Positions 24,121 through 31,529 of a stretch of 34,040 bases of DNA are shown here, one piece after another. The notes beneath the pieces were generated by a model that searched no databases, had not been told where the DNA came from, and worked only from the letters and a program-made list of their open reading frames with translations. Every line of letters starts with the position of its first letter. Within the stretch, counting starts at the first letter, position 1. The position numbers and the translations under genes were made by a program. Source of the stretch: Alphaproteobacteria bacterium UBA6347 (lineage in GTDB: Bacteria; Pseudomonadota; Alphaproteobacteria; CAAGCB01; CAG-977); contig DJRZ01000009.1 of the NCBI GenBank assembly GCA_002440235.1, positions 7,941 through 41,980 of the forward strand, written 5' to 3'.

Positions 24121-25157
24121 TATTGTTTTTCCTCATCTAAAAAGTGGACGTTTTCCAACTGGGCGGCGATATTCCCGACCAGATCGTTTTTAACGGTGTT
24201 GACCGCGACGTTGACGGCGTTGGCAAAACCGAACGCGTCCGCGCCGCCGTGGGATTTAATGGAAATCCCCTTCAAACCGACCAGCATCGCGCCGTTGTAG
24301 CGACCGGGATCCATTTTCTTTTTCAGCCGTTTCAGCGCGGGCAGAGCCAAGGCAAACCCCAGTTTGGAAACAAAGCTTTTCGCCGCGGAATCTTTCAACA
24401 GGTTGACCATCAGGCGCGCGGTGCCTTCGATCGCTTTCAGCGCGATGTTGCCCGTAAAGCCGTCGGTGACGAACACGTCGACGGATCCCAAAGCGATGTC
24501 GTCCGATTCGACGAACCCCTTGAATTTGTCGGCAAGCGGCGATTCTTTGATGATTTGCGCCGCTTCTCTGATTTCATCGCGTCCCTTGATGTCTTCGGAA
24601 CCGATGTTCAGCAGCCCGATCGACGGATCGGCACGTTTCAAAACGGCGCGGCAGTACGCGTCGCCCATAATGGCGAATTCGACCAGATTGCGCGCGGTGC
24701 ATTCCGCGTTCGCGCCCAGATCCAAAACGACGCATTCGCTTTTGCGCGTCGGCAGAATCGTGACGATCGCCGGGCGGTGAATGCCGGGCATCGTTCCCAA
24801 AATCAATTTGGAAAACGCCATCAGCGCCCCCGTGTTTCCGGAGCTGACGACGGCGTTCGCACGACCTTTTTTCACAGCATCGATCGCCAGCCACAAGCTG
24901 GAATTGCGCCCGTTGCGCACCGCCGCCGACGGTTTTTCGTCCGACGCGACGTAATCAGGGGTATGCGCAAATTCGTAACGACCGGCGTCAAGCTTGTACT
25001 TGTCCAGATAGGGGCAGACTTTGCTTTCGTCGCCGAAAATCAGAAAACGGACGTCGGAATGCGTTTTTTCCGCCGACTTCAAACCGGCGATAACGCTGTC
25101 GGGAGCATTATCGCCGCCCATAGCGTCGATGGCTATGACAAGCGAAGGGTTTTCCAC
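24120..25157 (-). CDS. plsX: Phosphate acyltransferase PlsX
   Basis: PlsX makes acyl phosphate from acyl-ACP and phosphate for phospholipid synthesis. The 345-residue product starts with VIAIDAMGGDNAP (7-19), the family's nucleotide-like motif, and shows SSGNTGALMAF and DLGANAECTARNL, all conserved. The start is GTG at 25157 with CCGGAA about nine bases upstream; no better ATG is present, and the conserved region begins within ten residues of it. It lies 20 bases after rpmF and overlaps fabH, in the widely conserved rpmF-plsX-fabH order. Confidence 0.97.
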   Translation of the reverse strand: MENPSLVIAIDAMGGDNAPDSVIAGLKSAEKTHSDVRFLIFGDESKVCPYLDKYKLDAGRYEFAHTPDYVASDEKPSAAVRNGRNSSLWLAIDAVKKGRANAVVSSGNTGALMAFSKLILGTMPGIHRPAIVTILPTRKSECVVLDLGANAECTARNLVEFAIMGDAYCRAVLKRADPSIGLLNIGSEDIKGRDEIREAAQIIKESPLADKFKGFVESDDIALGSVDVFVTDGFTGNIALKAIEGTARLMVNLLKDSAAKSFVSKLGFALALPALKRLKKKMDPGRYNGAMLVGLKGISIKSHGGADAFGFANAVNVAVNTVKNDLVGNIAAQLENVHFLDEEKQ

Positions 25158-25177
25158 GATAAAAATTCCGGTAAAGC

Positions 25178-25375
25178 TTATTCTTCGGCTTTATTGTCGG
25201 CTTTCTGCGCGACGATTTCCTTACCGTTATAGCTGCCGCAAGCGGGGCAAACGTTGTGAGGACGTTTCAGTTCGCCGCAATTCGGGCATTCCATAATGGC
25301 ATTCGATTTCAACGCCAGATGAGAACGGCGCATGTCGCGCGCGGATTTGGATTTCTTACTACGAGGTGTTGCCAT
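25178..25375 (-). CDS. rpmF: 50S ribosomal protein L32
   Basis: L32, 65 residues, begins [20 protein letters not shown]. It contains the zinc-ribbon cysteines CPNC (about 29-32) and CPAC (about 42-45), so this is the zinc-binding form. The frame is open 16 codons upstream, but the ATG at 25375 gives the canonical N-terminus, and AAGAGAG lies upstream. It heads the plsX-fabH group, linking ribosome and membrane lipid synthesis. Confidence 0.97.
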   Translation of the reverse strand: MATPRSKKSKSARDMRRSHLALKSNAIMECPNCGELKRPHNVCPACGSYNGKEIVAQKADNKAEE

Positions 25376-25443
25376 TTTCTTAACTCTCTTAAAAACTGTT
25401 GTTTTCCTGTCTTCGGTCACCAAACCGGAAACATCAGAACTCT

Positions 25444-25472
25444 GTCATATAAAAAATTTTGCAAAACTGCAA
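25444..25472 (-). promoter_or_regulatory. Possible promoter of rpmF-plsX-fabH
   Basis: On the minus strand TTGCAG (25472-25467) is followed by TATGAC (25449-25444) at 17 bases, or TATATG (25451-25446) at 15. The -10 region is AT-rich but not ideal. Confidence 0.4.
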
Positions 25473-25479
25473 GGCAATT

Positions 25480-26010
25480 TTACTTAAAGTTCAGCTTTTC
25501 CAGCACGCTGAAAGCGTTTTCCGTCTTTTCGCCGTCCGTTTCGCTCCGAAAAACGGCGTTCGGCGCGCGCGGGAACGGATCGATCGCCAGCGAAAAATAC
25601 TCCGCGACCAGTTCGCCGACGTCGATTTTTCCGTCGGGACAGTATTCGACGTCCTCGTCGTTGACGGCGTCGATGTCGATCTCGTTGATTTTCAAATTTT
25701 CGCCACCGTCGCTTTCGTCTTCGCTGACAGTAACGCTGAACGCGCCGGAAACGGGTTGAGCGAACGGTTCCAGCGTCACGACGCAGTTCTGGACGACCTC
25801 GCCCGTTATTTCGGCGTTCGCGCGCACCCGCTTTTTATTGATCCGGCTGAGGACGACGCGCGCGCGCAACGCGTTGACGGCGACGATGCCGAACCGCCGC
25901 GCCAAAGCCGCGCGTTCTTTTTCGTTCGCGTCCAGATCCAGCGTCAATCCCGCGGCGGGAACCAGCCGCGCGTCGACGATATGCGAAAATTCGGGGGTGA
26001 TTTCGGTCAT
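25480..26010 (-). CDS. YceD/DUF177 family protein
   Basis: A 176-residue DUF177 (YceD) protein, encoded next to rpmF in most Proteobacteria and linked to 23S rRNA maturation or 50S assembly. CVVTLEP at 76-82 and VGELVAEYFSLAIDPFPRAP (131-150) are the conserved blocks; an acidic stretch lies between them. Of the usual cysteine pair only Cys76 and Cys124 (VEYCPDG) are obvious. The rpmF gene follows after about 105 bases, with a promoter-like sequence between. It is divergent from bamE. Confidence 0.92.
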   Translation of the reverse strand: MTEITPEFSHIVDARLVPAAGLTLDLDANEKERAALARRFGIVAVNALRARVVLSRINKKRVRANAEITGEVVQNCVVTLEPFAQPVSGAFSVTVSEDESDGGENLKINEIDIDAVNDEDVEYCPDGKIDVGELVAEYFSLAIDPFPRAPNAVFRSETDGEKTENAFSVLEKLNFK

Positions 26011-26021
26011 AAGCTCTTTCT

Positions 26022-26050
26022 TTCACGTTGTTTTTAGGCTATCTTATAAC
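26022..26050 (+). promoter_or_regulatory. Promoter of bamE
   Basis: TTCACG (26022-26027), a 17-base spacer, then TATAAC (26045-26050), 34 bases before the bamE ATG. Confidence 0.55.
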
Positions 26051-26084
26051 ATCTTTTTTAAAAAATGAAAGCGCGGTTTTGCAG

Positions 26085-26519
26085 ATGAAGCCCTTTTATG
26101 CCCTGATGTTCGGCGCGTCTTTGGCGGCAGCGTGTTCGCCGATGATCGACACGCACGGCGACGTTTTGAACGTGCGGGATTTGGCGTCCCTGCGCGTCGA
26201 GGAATCGACCCGCGACGACGTTCAGCGGCGGCTGGGTTCGCCGTCGTCGCGCACCTTGTTTGATTCCGAAGACTGGATCTACGTTCATTCAAAGCAGGAA
26301 CGGCGGGCGTTTTTCAAACCGCGCGAAACGGAACGCGACGTCACGGTGTTCAAATTCGACCGCGCGGGCGTCCTGCAAAGCGTCGAAACGAAAACGCTGG
26401 CGGACGGGCGAAGCTTCGCCCCCGCCCCGCAAACCGACGAAAACGGACAGAGCCTGACGGTTTTGGATCAAATGATGTCCAACGTCGGACGTATGTCGAC
26501 GGACGCCCCCGTCCGTTAA
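26085..26519 (+). CDS. bamE: Outer-membrane lipoprotein, BamE/OmlA/SmpA family
   Basis: A 144-residue lipoprotein of the BAM complex, which inserts beta-barrel proteins into the outer membrane. The signal MKPFYALMFGASLAAAC has a lipobox ending at Cys17. The SmpA/OmlA domain follows: STRDDVQRRLGSPSSRTLFD, then DWIYVHSKQE and VFKFDRAGVLQSVE. The ATG at 26085 is chosen because it gives a correct lipoprotein signal. A seven-codon frame (26065-26088) overlaps it as ATGA. The stop codon is shared in opposite orientation with the convergent chemoreceptor gene: TTAA at 26516-26519 supplies both stops. Confidence 0.9.
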   Translation: MKPFYALMFGASLAAACSPMIDTHGDVLNVRDLASLRVEESTRDDVQRRLGSPSSRTLFDSEDWIYVHSKQERRAFFKPRETERDVTVFKFDRAGVLQSVETKTLADGRSFAPAPQTDENGQSLTVLDQMMSNVGRMSTDAPVR

Positions 26520-28651
26520 TTTTCGGCTTCCCCGTCTTCCTCGTACGTCGGCAGGGACGAATTGAATCCGTCCAGCCGTTCGGAAGCGTCGGCGATCAGC
26601 TTTTCCAAAACGGACGGCGCGTCCATCGCCTGTTCGGCGATCGACGGAATGTCCGTCAGAACGCGGCGAACGACCGCTTCGTCCGAACTGTATTCCGCCA
26701 TGTCGACGCGCGTTTTCGCCGCGCCGTCCAGCACCGTTTTGATCTGCGACGCCAGATTGTCGCGAACGGGCGCGAAAGCCTGCGCTTCCCGATAAAAGGC
26801 GGCGACGTCCGAAATCGTCGATTTCAGCGTTTCGCCGAATTTCAGCGTTTCCTTTTGAACGCTGACCAGATAAGCCGCCAGCTGATCCGCGGCTTTGGCG
26901 GCTTTGTCGGTGCGCAGACGCATATCCGACGCGACCGATCCGAACGGCTTGGCTTTTTCCCCCGCCTTGGCGGATTCGATGGACGCGTTCAGCGCCAGAA
27001 TTTTTGTTTCAGCCGCCAAGGACCGGATTATGTCGGTCAGTTCGCCCGCCCCCTGCGTCCATTTGACCAGCCCCGACGCGAAATTTTGCATCTGCTGCAA
27101 CCGCTGTCCCGCCGATTCCGACGCTTCGTTTTGTTTTTTCAGCAGTTTTTGCATCTCGTCCGTCAAAGAAAGGCACAAGGACAACGGTCGGTCGAACGCG
27201 TCGATTTGCGCCGTAATGCCGTTCAGCAGACCGGCGGCGGCGTTTTCCCCCGCCCGCGCGGCGGAATCCTTGATTTGAGTCAGCCGATCGCTCAAAACGT
27301 CCAGATTTTCGCGGCACGACGCAAAGCGCGCTTTGATTTCGCCGGTCATCGCCGCGGCGGAATTACTGATGTGCTGAACCAAAGCCAGCATCTGGCACAG
27401 CTGTTTTTCCGCGTCGACGCCGACGCCCTGCCCGAAATACGCGATGTCGTCGCCGCCGCTTTCCTGTTCCGCGCCGGTCATCAGCGGCACGCAAGCCTGT
27501 TCCGAACCGAAAGAGGTTCCGTATCCCGGCGAAATTTCGCCGTTCGGGAAGGAAAAGCCATTCATTTTCTTCAGTAGCTCCGCCAACGCGCGCGCCAGCG
27601 CCCCGACCTCGTCCTGACGTTCCGTGAAATGAATCAGCACGGAACTGTCGCCGCGCGCCATTTTCTGCACCGTTTCGATCAGACGCGCCAGCGGATACTG
27701 AATGCCCGTCAGCGACAAAAACGACAGCGCGACCGCCAGAAAACCGCCGAAAGCGGCGGCGAAGACGAACGCTTTTTGCAAAGAGATTTTAATATCCTCC
27801 GCGTTGGCGATCACTTTCGCGCAAGCCTGATTCACCAGTTGCGAAACGTCTTTGAAATCCTGCGCGTTTTGATTGCCGATCATCGTGACGGTCTGCCGTT
27901 TGTCGCGCAAAGTTCCGTCGATTTTCAGCTTTCTGTTGATTTCGTCGTCCAGCCGCCCCATCGCGTCAAAGACCTGCTTCAACTGTTTCATATTGACCAT
28001 TTCGGCTTGCTTCGCCGTATTTTGGGCTTTTTTCAATTTGGCGAAATCAGCCGCCATCTGCTTGCGCGAAGCGGCGTTGTCGGCGGAAACGTTTTCGACG
28101 GACAGCAATACGGCGTCGAACTGTTCGCGCAAAGCGTTCAAGGCGAACAGGACGGAAGGCAGAGTCGTTTCCTCAATCAAAGCGTTCAGGCGCGTCGACG
28201 CCTTTTCGGCGAACTGGTTGACTTTGTCGGCGGTTTTTGCGCTTTTGTCCCGCAACGAGAACATTTCGGTCATGCCGGCTTTGTATTTTTCCAAAACGCC
28301 CTTTAAAACGGTTTGGTATTTGTCGCGCAGCCGCGGGTCGGTCAGTCCGGATTCGACCTCCCGCGCCTTTTCCTCGAACGCCGCCAAAGCGTCTTCGGCG
28401 TTGGCGCGTTCCTCGTCCGTCCCTTTCGACGCGAAAAAGAACAGCGACCGGTTCAGCGAAAACAGATCCGTTTCCAAAGCCGACAGCCGCCGCGCGTTTT
28501 CGATCATGCCGTCCGCCTTGGCGTATTCGCCGTGAATGTGTCCGACGGCGAACATAGCGGCGAAACAAATCAGAACGGCGTATCCCCCCAAAAACAGAAA
28601 TCCCGCGTAAATACGCGTCGACAGATTGAATTTCGATAAAAAACGAAGCAT
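26516..28651 (-). CDS. Divergent methyl-accepting chemotaxis-like receptor
   Basis: A 711-residue transmembrane receptor. Membrane helices lie at about 12-36 and 294-316. Between them is a long all-helical periplasmic sensor (38-292), about twice the size of a simple four-helix bundle and similar in extent to HBM-type double bundles. HAMP follows (about 317-365). Next comes a weakly ordered linker with several Gly and a cytoplasmic coiled coil with the hairpin AAETKILALNASIESAKAGE (546-565), then KPFGSVASDMR. Canonical receptors read QTNLLALNAAIEAARAGE and GFAVVA-EVR, so this is clearly related but altered. No C-terminal CheR-docking pentapeptide is seen. It is last in a three-gene cluster and no che genes are in the window. 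Confidence 0.85.
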   Translation of the reverse strand: MLRFLSKFNLSTRIYAGFLFLGGYAVLICFAAMFAVGHIHGEYAKADGMIENARRLSALETDLFSLNRSLFFFASKGTDEERANAEDALAAFEEKAREVESGLTDPRLRDKYQTVLKGVLEKYKAGMTEMFSLRDKSAKTADKVNQFAEKASTRLNALIEETTLPSVLFALNALREQFDAVLLSVENVSADNAASRKQMAADFAKLKKAQNTAKQAEMVNMKQLKQVFDAMGRLDDEINRKLKIDGTLRDKRQTVTMIGNQNAQDFKDVSQLVNQACAKVIANAEDIKISLQKAFVFAAAFGGFLAVALSFLSLTGIQYPLARLIETVQKMARGDSSVLIHFTERQDEVGALARALAELLKKMNGFSFPNGEISPGYGTSFGSEQACVPLMTGAEQESGGDDIAYFGQGVGVDAEKQLCQMLALVQHISNSAAAMTGEIKARFASCRENLDVLSDRLTQIKDSAARAGENAAAGLLNGITAQIDAFDRPLSLCLSLTDEMQKLLKKQNEASESAGQRLQQMQNFASGLVKWTQGAGELTDIIRSLAAETKILALNASIESAKAGEKAKPFGSVASDMRLRTDKAAKAADQLAAYLVSVQKETLKFGETLKSTISDVAAFYREAQAFAPVRDNLASQIKTVLDGAAKTRVDMAEYSSDEAVVRRVLTDIPSIAEQAMDAPSVLEKLIADASERLDGFNSSLPTYEEDGEAEN

Positions 28652-28707
28652 CGGTTTTCTTTTCCTTTTGCGGGGGCAAATTTACGCGGCGGGCGAATTC
28701 TTCGCCT

Positions 28708-29370
28708 TTATTCGGACACCGCGAGCGCCGTCGCGGCGGCGGATTCCGGATTTTCGGCGGCGGGTTCGGATTCAGCCGCGGGCTGAGCGTCAGCGGCGAC
28801 CGGTTCGGATTCAGCCGCGGGCTGTTGTCCCTCTTCGGCTTTTTCCGTTTCCGCGGCGGGGGCGTTTTCCGTTTTTTCAGGTTGTTCCGACCGTTCTTCC
28901 GCCTTTTGCGGTTCGGCGGTTTCCGCGGGTTCGGATTCCGCCGCGGGCTGAGCGTCGACGGCGGCGGGTTGCGCCTCTTCCTCGCGCTGTTTGGCGTCAC
29001 GGGCGCGTTCGAACCGTTCCTCTTCGTCGACCAGCCACTGCACGCGGTTTTCGGCGTCGCGGCGCAGACGTTCCTTCAATCTGTCGCGTTCGCGCGCCTG
29101 ACGGATTTTCATATCCATTTTGTCTTTCAGGGTTTTGGAATCGAAATCGCGCACTTCGTCCGCCTGTTTCGTCAACAGGTCGCGCATTTCCTGCGGCAAC
29201 GCCGGACGTTCGGAGATTTTTTGCACCTTGTCGCGGAAAATCCTGTCAATCTGTTCGCTGTTGCGGCGGTATTCCTCCTGCAAAACGTCGCCCGCGGGCA
29301 AATCGTTCGCGCGGACGACCGCCGTCGCCGCCAGCAGCACGCCCAATCCCGTTGTAAATGCTTTCAACAT
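28708..29370 (-). CDS. Secreted coiled-coil protein with Glu/Pro/Ala repeats
   Basis: A 220-residue protein I do not recognise. It has a signal peptide (1-21, cleaved near VRA-ND), a charged, probably coiled-coil middle (30-125, rich in Arg, Glu, Asp), and a C-terminal tail (126-220) of low-complexity units such as DAQPAAESEPA. Such tails often act as flexible spacers across the periplasm or in the cell wall. It lies 56 bases upstream of the receptor gene and 10 bases after the WYL/TerB-like gene, all on the minus strand, so it is probably cotranscribed with both. It could be a periplasmic partner of the receptor, which is inference. Confidence 0.7.
   Translation of the reverse strand: MLKAFTTGLGVLLAATAVVRANDLPAGDVLQEEYRRNSEQIDRIFRDKVQKISERPALPQEMRDLLTKQADEVRDFDSKTLKDKMDMKIRQARERDRLKERLRRDAENRVQWLVDEEERFERARDAKQREEEAQPAAVDAQPAAESEPAETAEPQKAEERSEQPEKTENAPAAETEKAEEGQQPAAESEPVAADAQPAAESEPAAENPESAAATALAVSE
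28763..28950 (-). repeat. Three copies of a 23-bp repeat in the C-terminal coding region
   Basis: A 23-base block beginning GGTTCGGATTC and ending GCCGCGGGCTG on the plus strand occurs at 28763-28785 and 28802-28824 (identical) and at 28928-28950 (one mismatch). Copies one and three are also followed by AGCGTC. It encodes the QPAAESEP units of the secreted protein, so copy number could change by slippage or recombination. Confidence 0.75.
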
Positions 29371-29380
29371 CGTCTTTCCC

Positions 29381-30820
29381 CTATTCCAACCCCAAACGGT
29401 TTAAATCCATTCCCCGCGCCCGCAGCAGGCACAGCAGTTCCGCCAGCAGTTCGCGTTCGTTTTCGTGCAGGACGCCGTCCGACAGAACCATTTGCAAAAA
29501 CGTGTGCGCGAACAGCGACACGACGTTCCGCGGCTGACCGACCACCGTTTCGATCGCCTCGAAATAGCTTTGTTCGTCGGGAACCAGCATCGCAATATAG
29601 CGTAACATTTCGCTTTCGTCAAAATCAATAGTCGGACAGCGCTGCATGACGTAAGCCAGCATGATTCTGTTTTCCTCGTCGCTTTTGCCGAAATCGGCGC
29701 GCGCGGCGAACGCCAAAGCCGCCAGATCGTAGCGCACGACCGACAGCGCGGCGATAAAGCCCGCGTCGTTTCCGTCTTTTTTCCCCGACACGCCCGCGAC
29801 GACACGCAGCAAAAATCCGCGCGGGTCGTCGACCGCCGTCATCGTCCGCAGATCGTACAGCTTCACGCCGCGCGAAAAGGGAATCAAACGCGGCGCGGCG
29901 ATGTCGTGGCAAAAAGCGTCGATCAAAATATCGCCGCGGCGGCGGATCAGGCGGCGCACGGTGATGATTCTGTCGACGAATCCGTCGTCGTCGTCCCGAT
30001 AGGCGAAACCGACGGCGACGGACAGGGCGGACGCGATCACGCCGTCGGGCGGCGGCGGGGTTTCGGGGGCGAAGCGGGCGTCGGCGGCGTATTCCGGAAT
30101 CCGATCCGCGTTCGTCCGGAAAACATCGGCGAATTGAGCGTAATAGCGCGGGTCGATCTGCGGCGCGAAAGACGGCGTTTCGATCGGGAAACCCGCATCG
30201 GAAGGCGCGGCGGGACGCGACGCAACGTCTTCCGTCCGTTCAGCCAGACGACGGACGGATTCGGCGAACGAAAAACCGGCGGAAACCTGACCCGCCGCGG
30301 CGTTTCGTTCCTCCGGAATGGCGGAAAAGCGTTCTTCGACCTTCGACCGGCGGCGATCCTCTTCGGATTGCCGTGGGTCCGCCGTCCGCCGCCGTTCCCG
30401 ACGCGCCGCGTCCGAAATGCCGCGCAATTTCCGAATGCGCTCGGCTTTTTTCCTCCGTTCCGCCAGCGACAGCCCCGTTTTGTCGGGCGTCGGCTTTTCG
30501 GGTGTTTTACCGCCCTCTTCCCGTTCCGGCTCGTCTTTGGAAAACAGGCGGGCGAAAAATCCCTTTTGCGCGCGCTTGGCGCGTTTCAGCTTTTCGACCT
30601 CTTTGTCGATTTCATCGGGACGGATATAGCGTCCGTCCACCCGCGAATGCCGCGTTTCCTTTTTGATCGGACGGGCGACCTCTCTCGCGCGCGCCCGCCG
30701 CAGGTCCAGCCGCTTGCGTTCCTCGCGCTCCGCCGCCGAATCCGCGGAACCGTCCGTTCCGTCGAAATCGTCGTCGATCAAATCTTCGCCGTTTTGCAGG
30801 CGTTTTTCCAGCCGTCCCAT
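29381..30820 (-). CDS. WYL-like/TerB-like domain protein
   Basis: A 479-residue soluble protein in three parts. Residues 1-200 are very basic and charged, with no clear fold. Residues 265-325 (FVDRIITVRRLIRRRGDILI, then DAFCHDIAAPRLIPF) resemble a small WYL-like sheet domain that reads R...G...AFC...R.F. Residues 355-479 are helical with LSDGVLHENERELLAELL (446-463), like TerB/tellurite-resistance domains. WYL domains bind ligands or nucleic acids, and TerB domains occur in stress and envelope-linked systems; the pairing is known in Proteobacteria, but the role is unclear. The ATG at 30820 has GGAG five bases upstream, better than the TTG just before it. It is first gene of the cluster. Confidence 0.65.
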   Translation of the reverse strand: MGRLEKRLQNGEDLIDDDFDGTDGSADSAAEREERKRLDLRRARAREVARPIKKETRHSRVDGRYIRPDEIDKEVEKLKRAKRAQKGFFARLFSKDEPEREEGGKTPEKPTPDKTGLSLAERRKKAERIRKLRGISDAARRERRRTADPRQSEEDRRRSKVEERFSAIPEERNAAAGQVSAGFSFAESVRRLAERTEDVASRPAAPSDAGFPIETPSFAPQIDPRYYAQFADVFRTNADRIPEYAADARFAPETPPPPDGVIASALSVAVGFAYRDDDDGFVDRIITVRRLIRRRGDILIDAFCHDIAAPRLIPFSRGVKLYDLRTMTAVDDPRGFLLRVVAGVSGKKDGNDAGFIAALSVVRYDLAALAFAARADFGKSDEENRIMLAYVMQRCPTIDFDESEMLRYIAMLVPDEQSYFEAIETVVGQPRNVVSLFAHTFLQMVLSDGVLHENERELLAELLCLLRARGMDLNRLGLE

Positions 30821-30848
30821 CAATTCTCCGCGTAAAAGCGATTTTTTC

Positions 30849-30878
30849 TTGGCATTTTATACATAAAAGCGTCATAAA
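30849..30878 (+). promoter_or_regulatory. Weak promoter candidate for the DsbA-fold gene
   Basis: TTGGCA (30849-30854) and CATAAA (30873-30878) lie 18 bases apart, 30 bases before the ATG at 30908. The same 87-base divergent region must also hold the promoter of the WYL/TerB-like gene, for which TATAAA on the minus strand is the best -10. Confidence 0.35.
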
Positions 30879-30907
30879 GTAATCGAAAATAACGCGGAAA
30901 CGGGAAA

Positions 30908-31525
30908 ATGCGCATCGATTTCATCGCCGACATCGGCTCTTTGTGGTCGTTCATCGCCTGGCACGGACTGTTGCGGGCGTTGGCGGACTATCCGAACATG
31001 TTTGAAATCAAGCCGTCTTTTATTCAAACGTCGTCGCCGTTTTTTCCGCCGTCCGCCGCGGACAAAGCGCGTTTTCTGCGCGACCGCACCGAACCGCTGC
31101 TGGCGGAATCGGGACTGTCCGTCCCGTTCGACGACCTGCCCGACTGGAACGGCGACATGTTTCCTGCTTCCGCTTTGATCGAAAAAGCGTTCAAAGCCGG
31201 TCAGCAAAAGGGAGTCGATTTCCTGACCGACGTGTTCGACGCTTTTTTTCTGCGCGCCCGCGACATCGGCGACATCGACGTTTTAACGGAAATCGCCGAC
31301 CGGCGCGGAACAGACGCGGATTACATGACGGAATTTTCGGATCAGCCGTTTCGCGCGCCGGAACAGAACGCCCTTCCCCCTTTGCGCGCCTTGCCGTGTC
31401 TGGTGTTCGACCGGAAAACAACCCTGTTCGGGGCGAACAGCGTCGCGTGCCTGAAAAGCATGCTGGATCTGACCGTGCGCCTGAACGGCGAACGGGATTT
31501 CAACCGACCGGAAATGAAAGGATAA
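30908..31525 (+). CDS. DsbA-fold protein without CxxC (HCCA isomerase/FrnE-like)
   Basis: A 205-residue protein of the DsbA-like thioredoxin family. The N-terminus MRIDFIADIGSLWSFIAW is where DsbA and FrnE proteins carry CPWC; here it reads SLWS, so no redox disulfide is possible. The helical insert (50-150) and the C-terminal LPCLVFDRKTTLFGANSVAC (cis-proline region, then the edge strand) fit the family. Relatives lacking the cysteines include 2-hydroxychromene-2-carboxylate isomerases and kappa-class glutathione transferases, so a glutathione-dependent reaction is plausible. No signal peptide, so cytosolic. It ends four bases before the NSS gene. Confidence 0.72.
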   Translation: MRIDFIADIGSLWSFIAWHGLLRALADYPNMFEIKPSFIQTSSPFFPPSAADKARFLRDRTEPLLAESGLSVPFDDLPDWNGDMFPASALIEKAFKAGQQKGVDFLTDVFDAFFLRARDIGDIDVLTEIADRRGTDADYMTEFSDQPFRAPEQNALPPLRALPCLVFDRKTTLFGANSVACLKSMLDLTVRLNGERDFNRPEMKG

Positions 31526-31529
31526 AATC

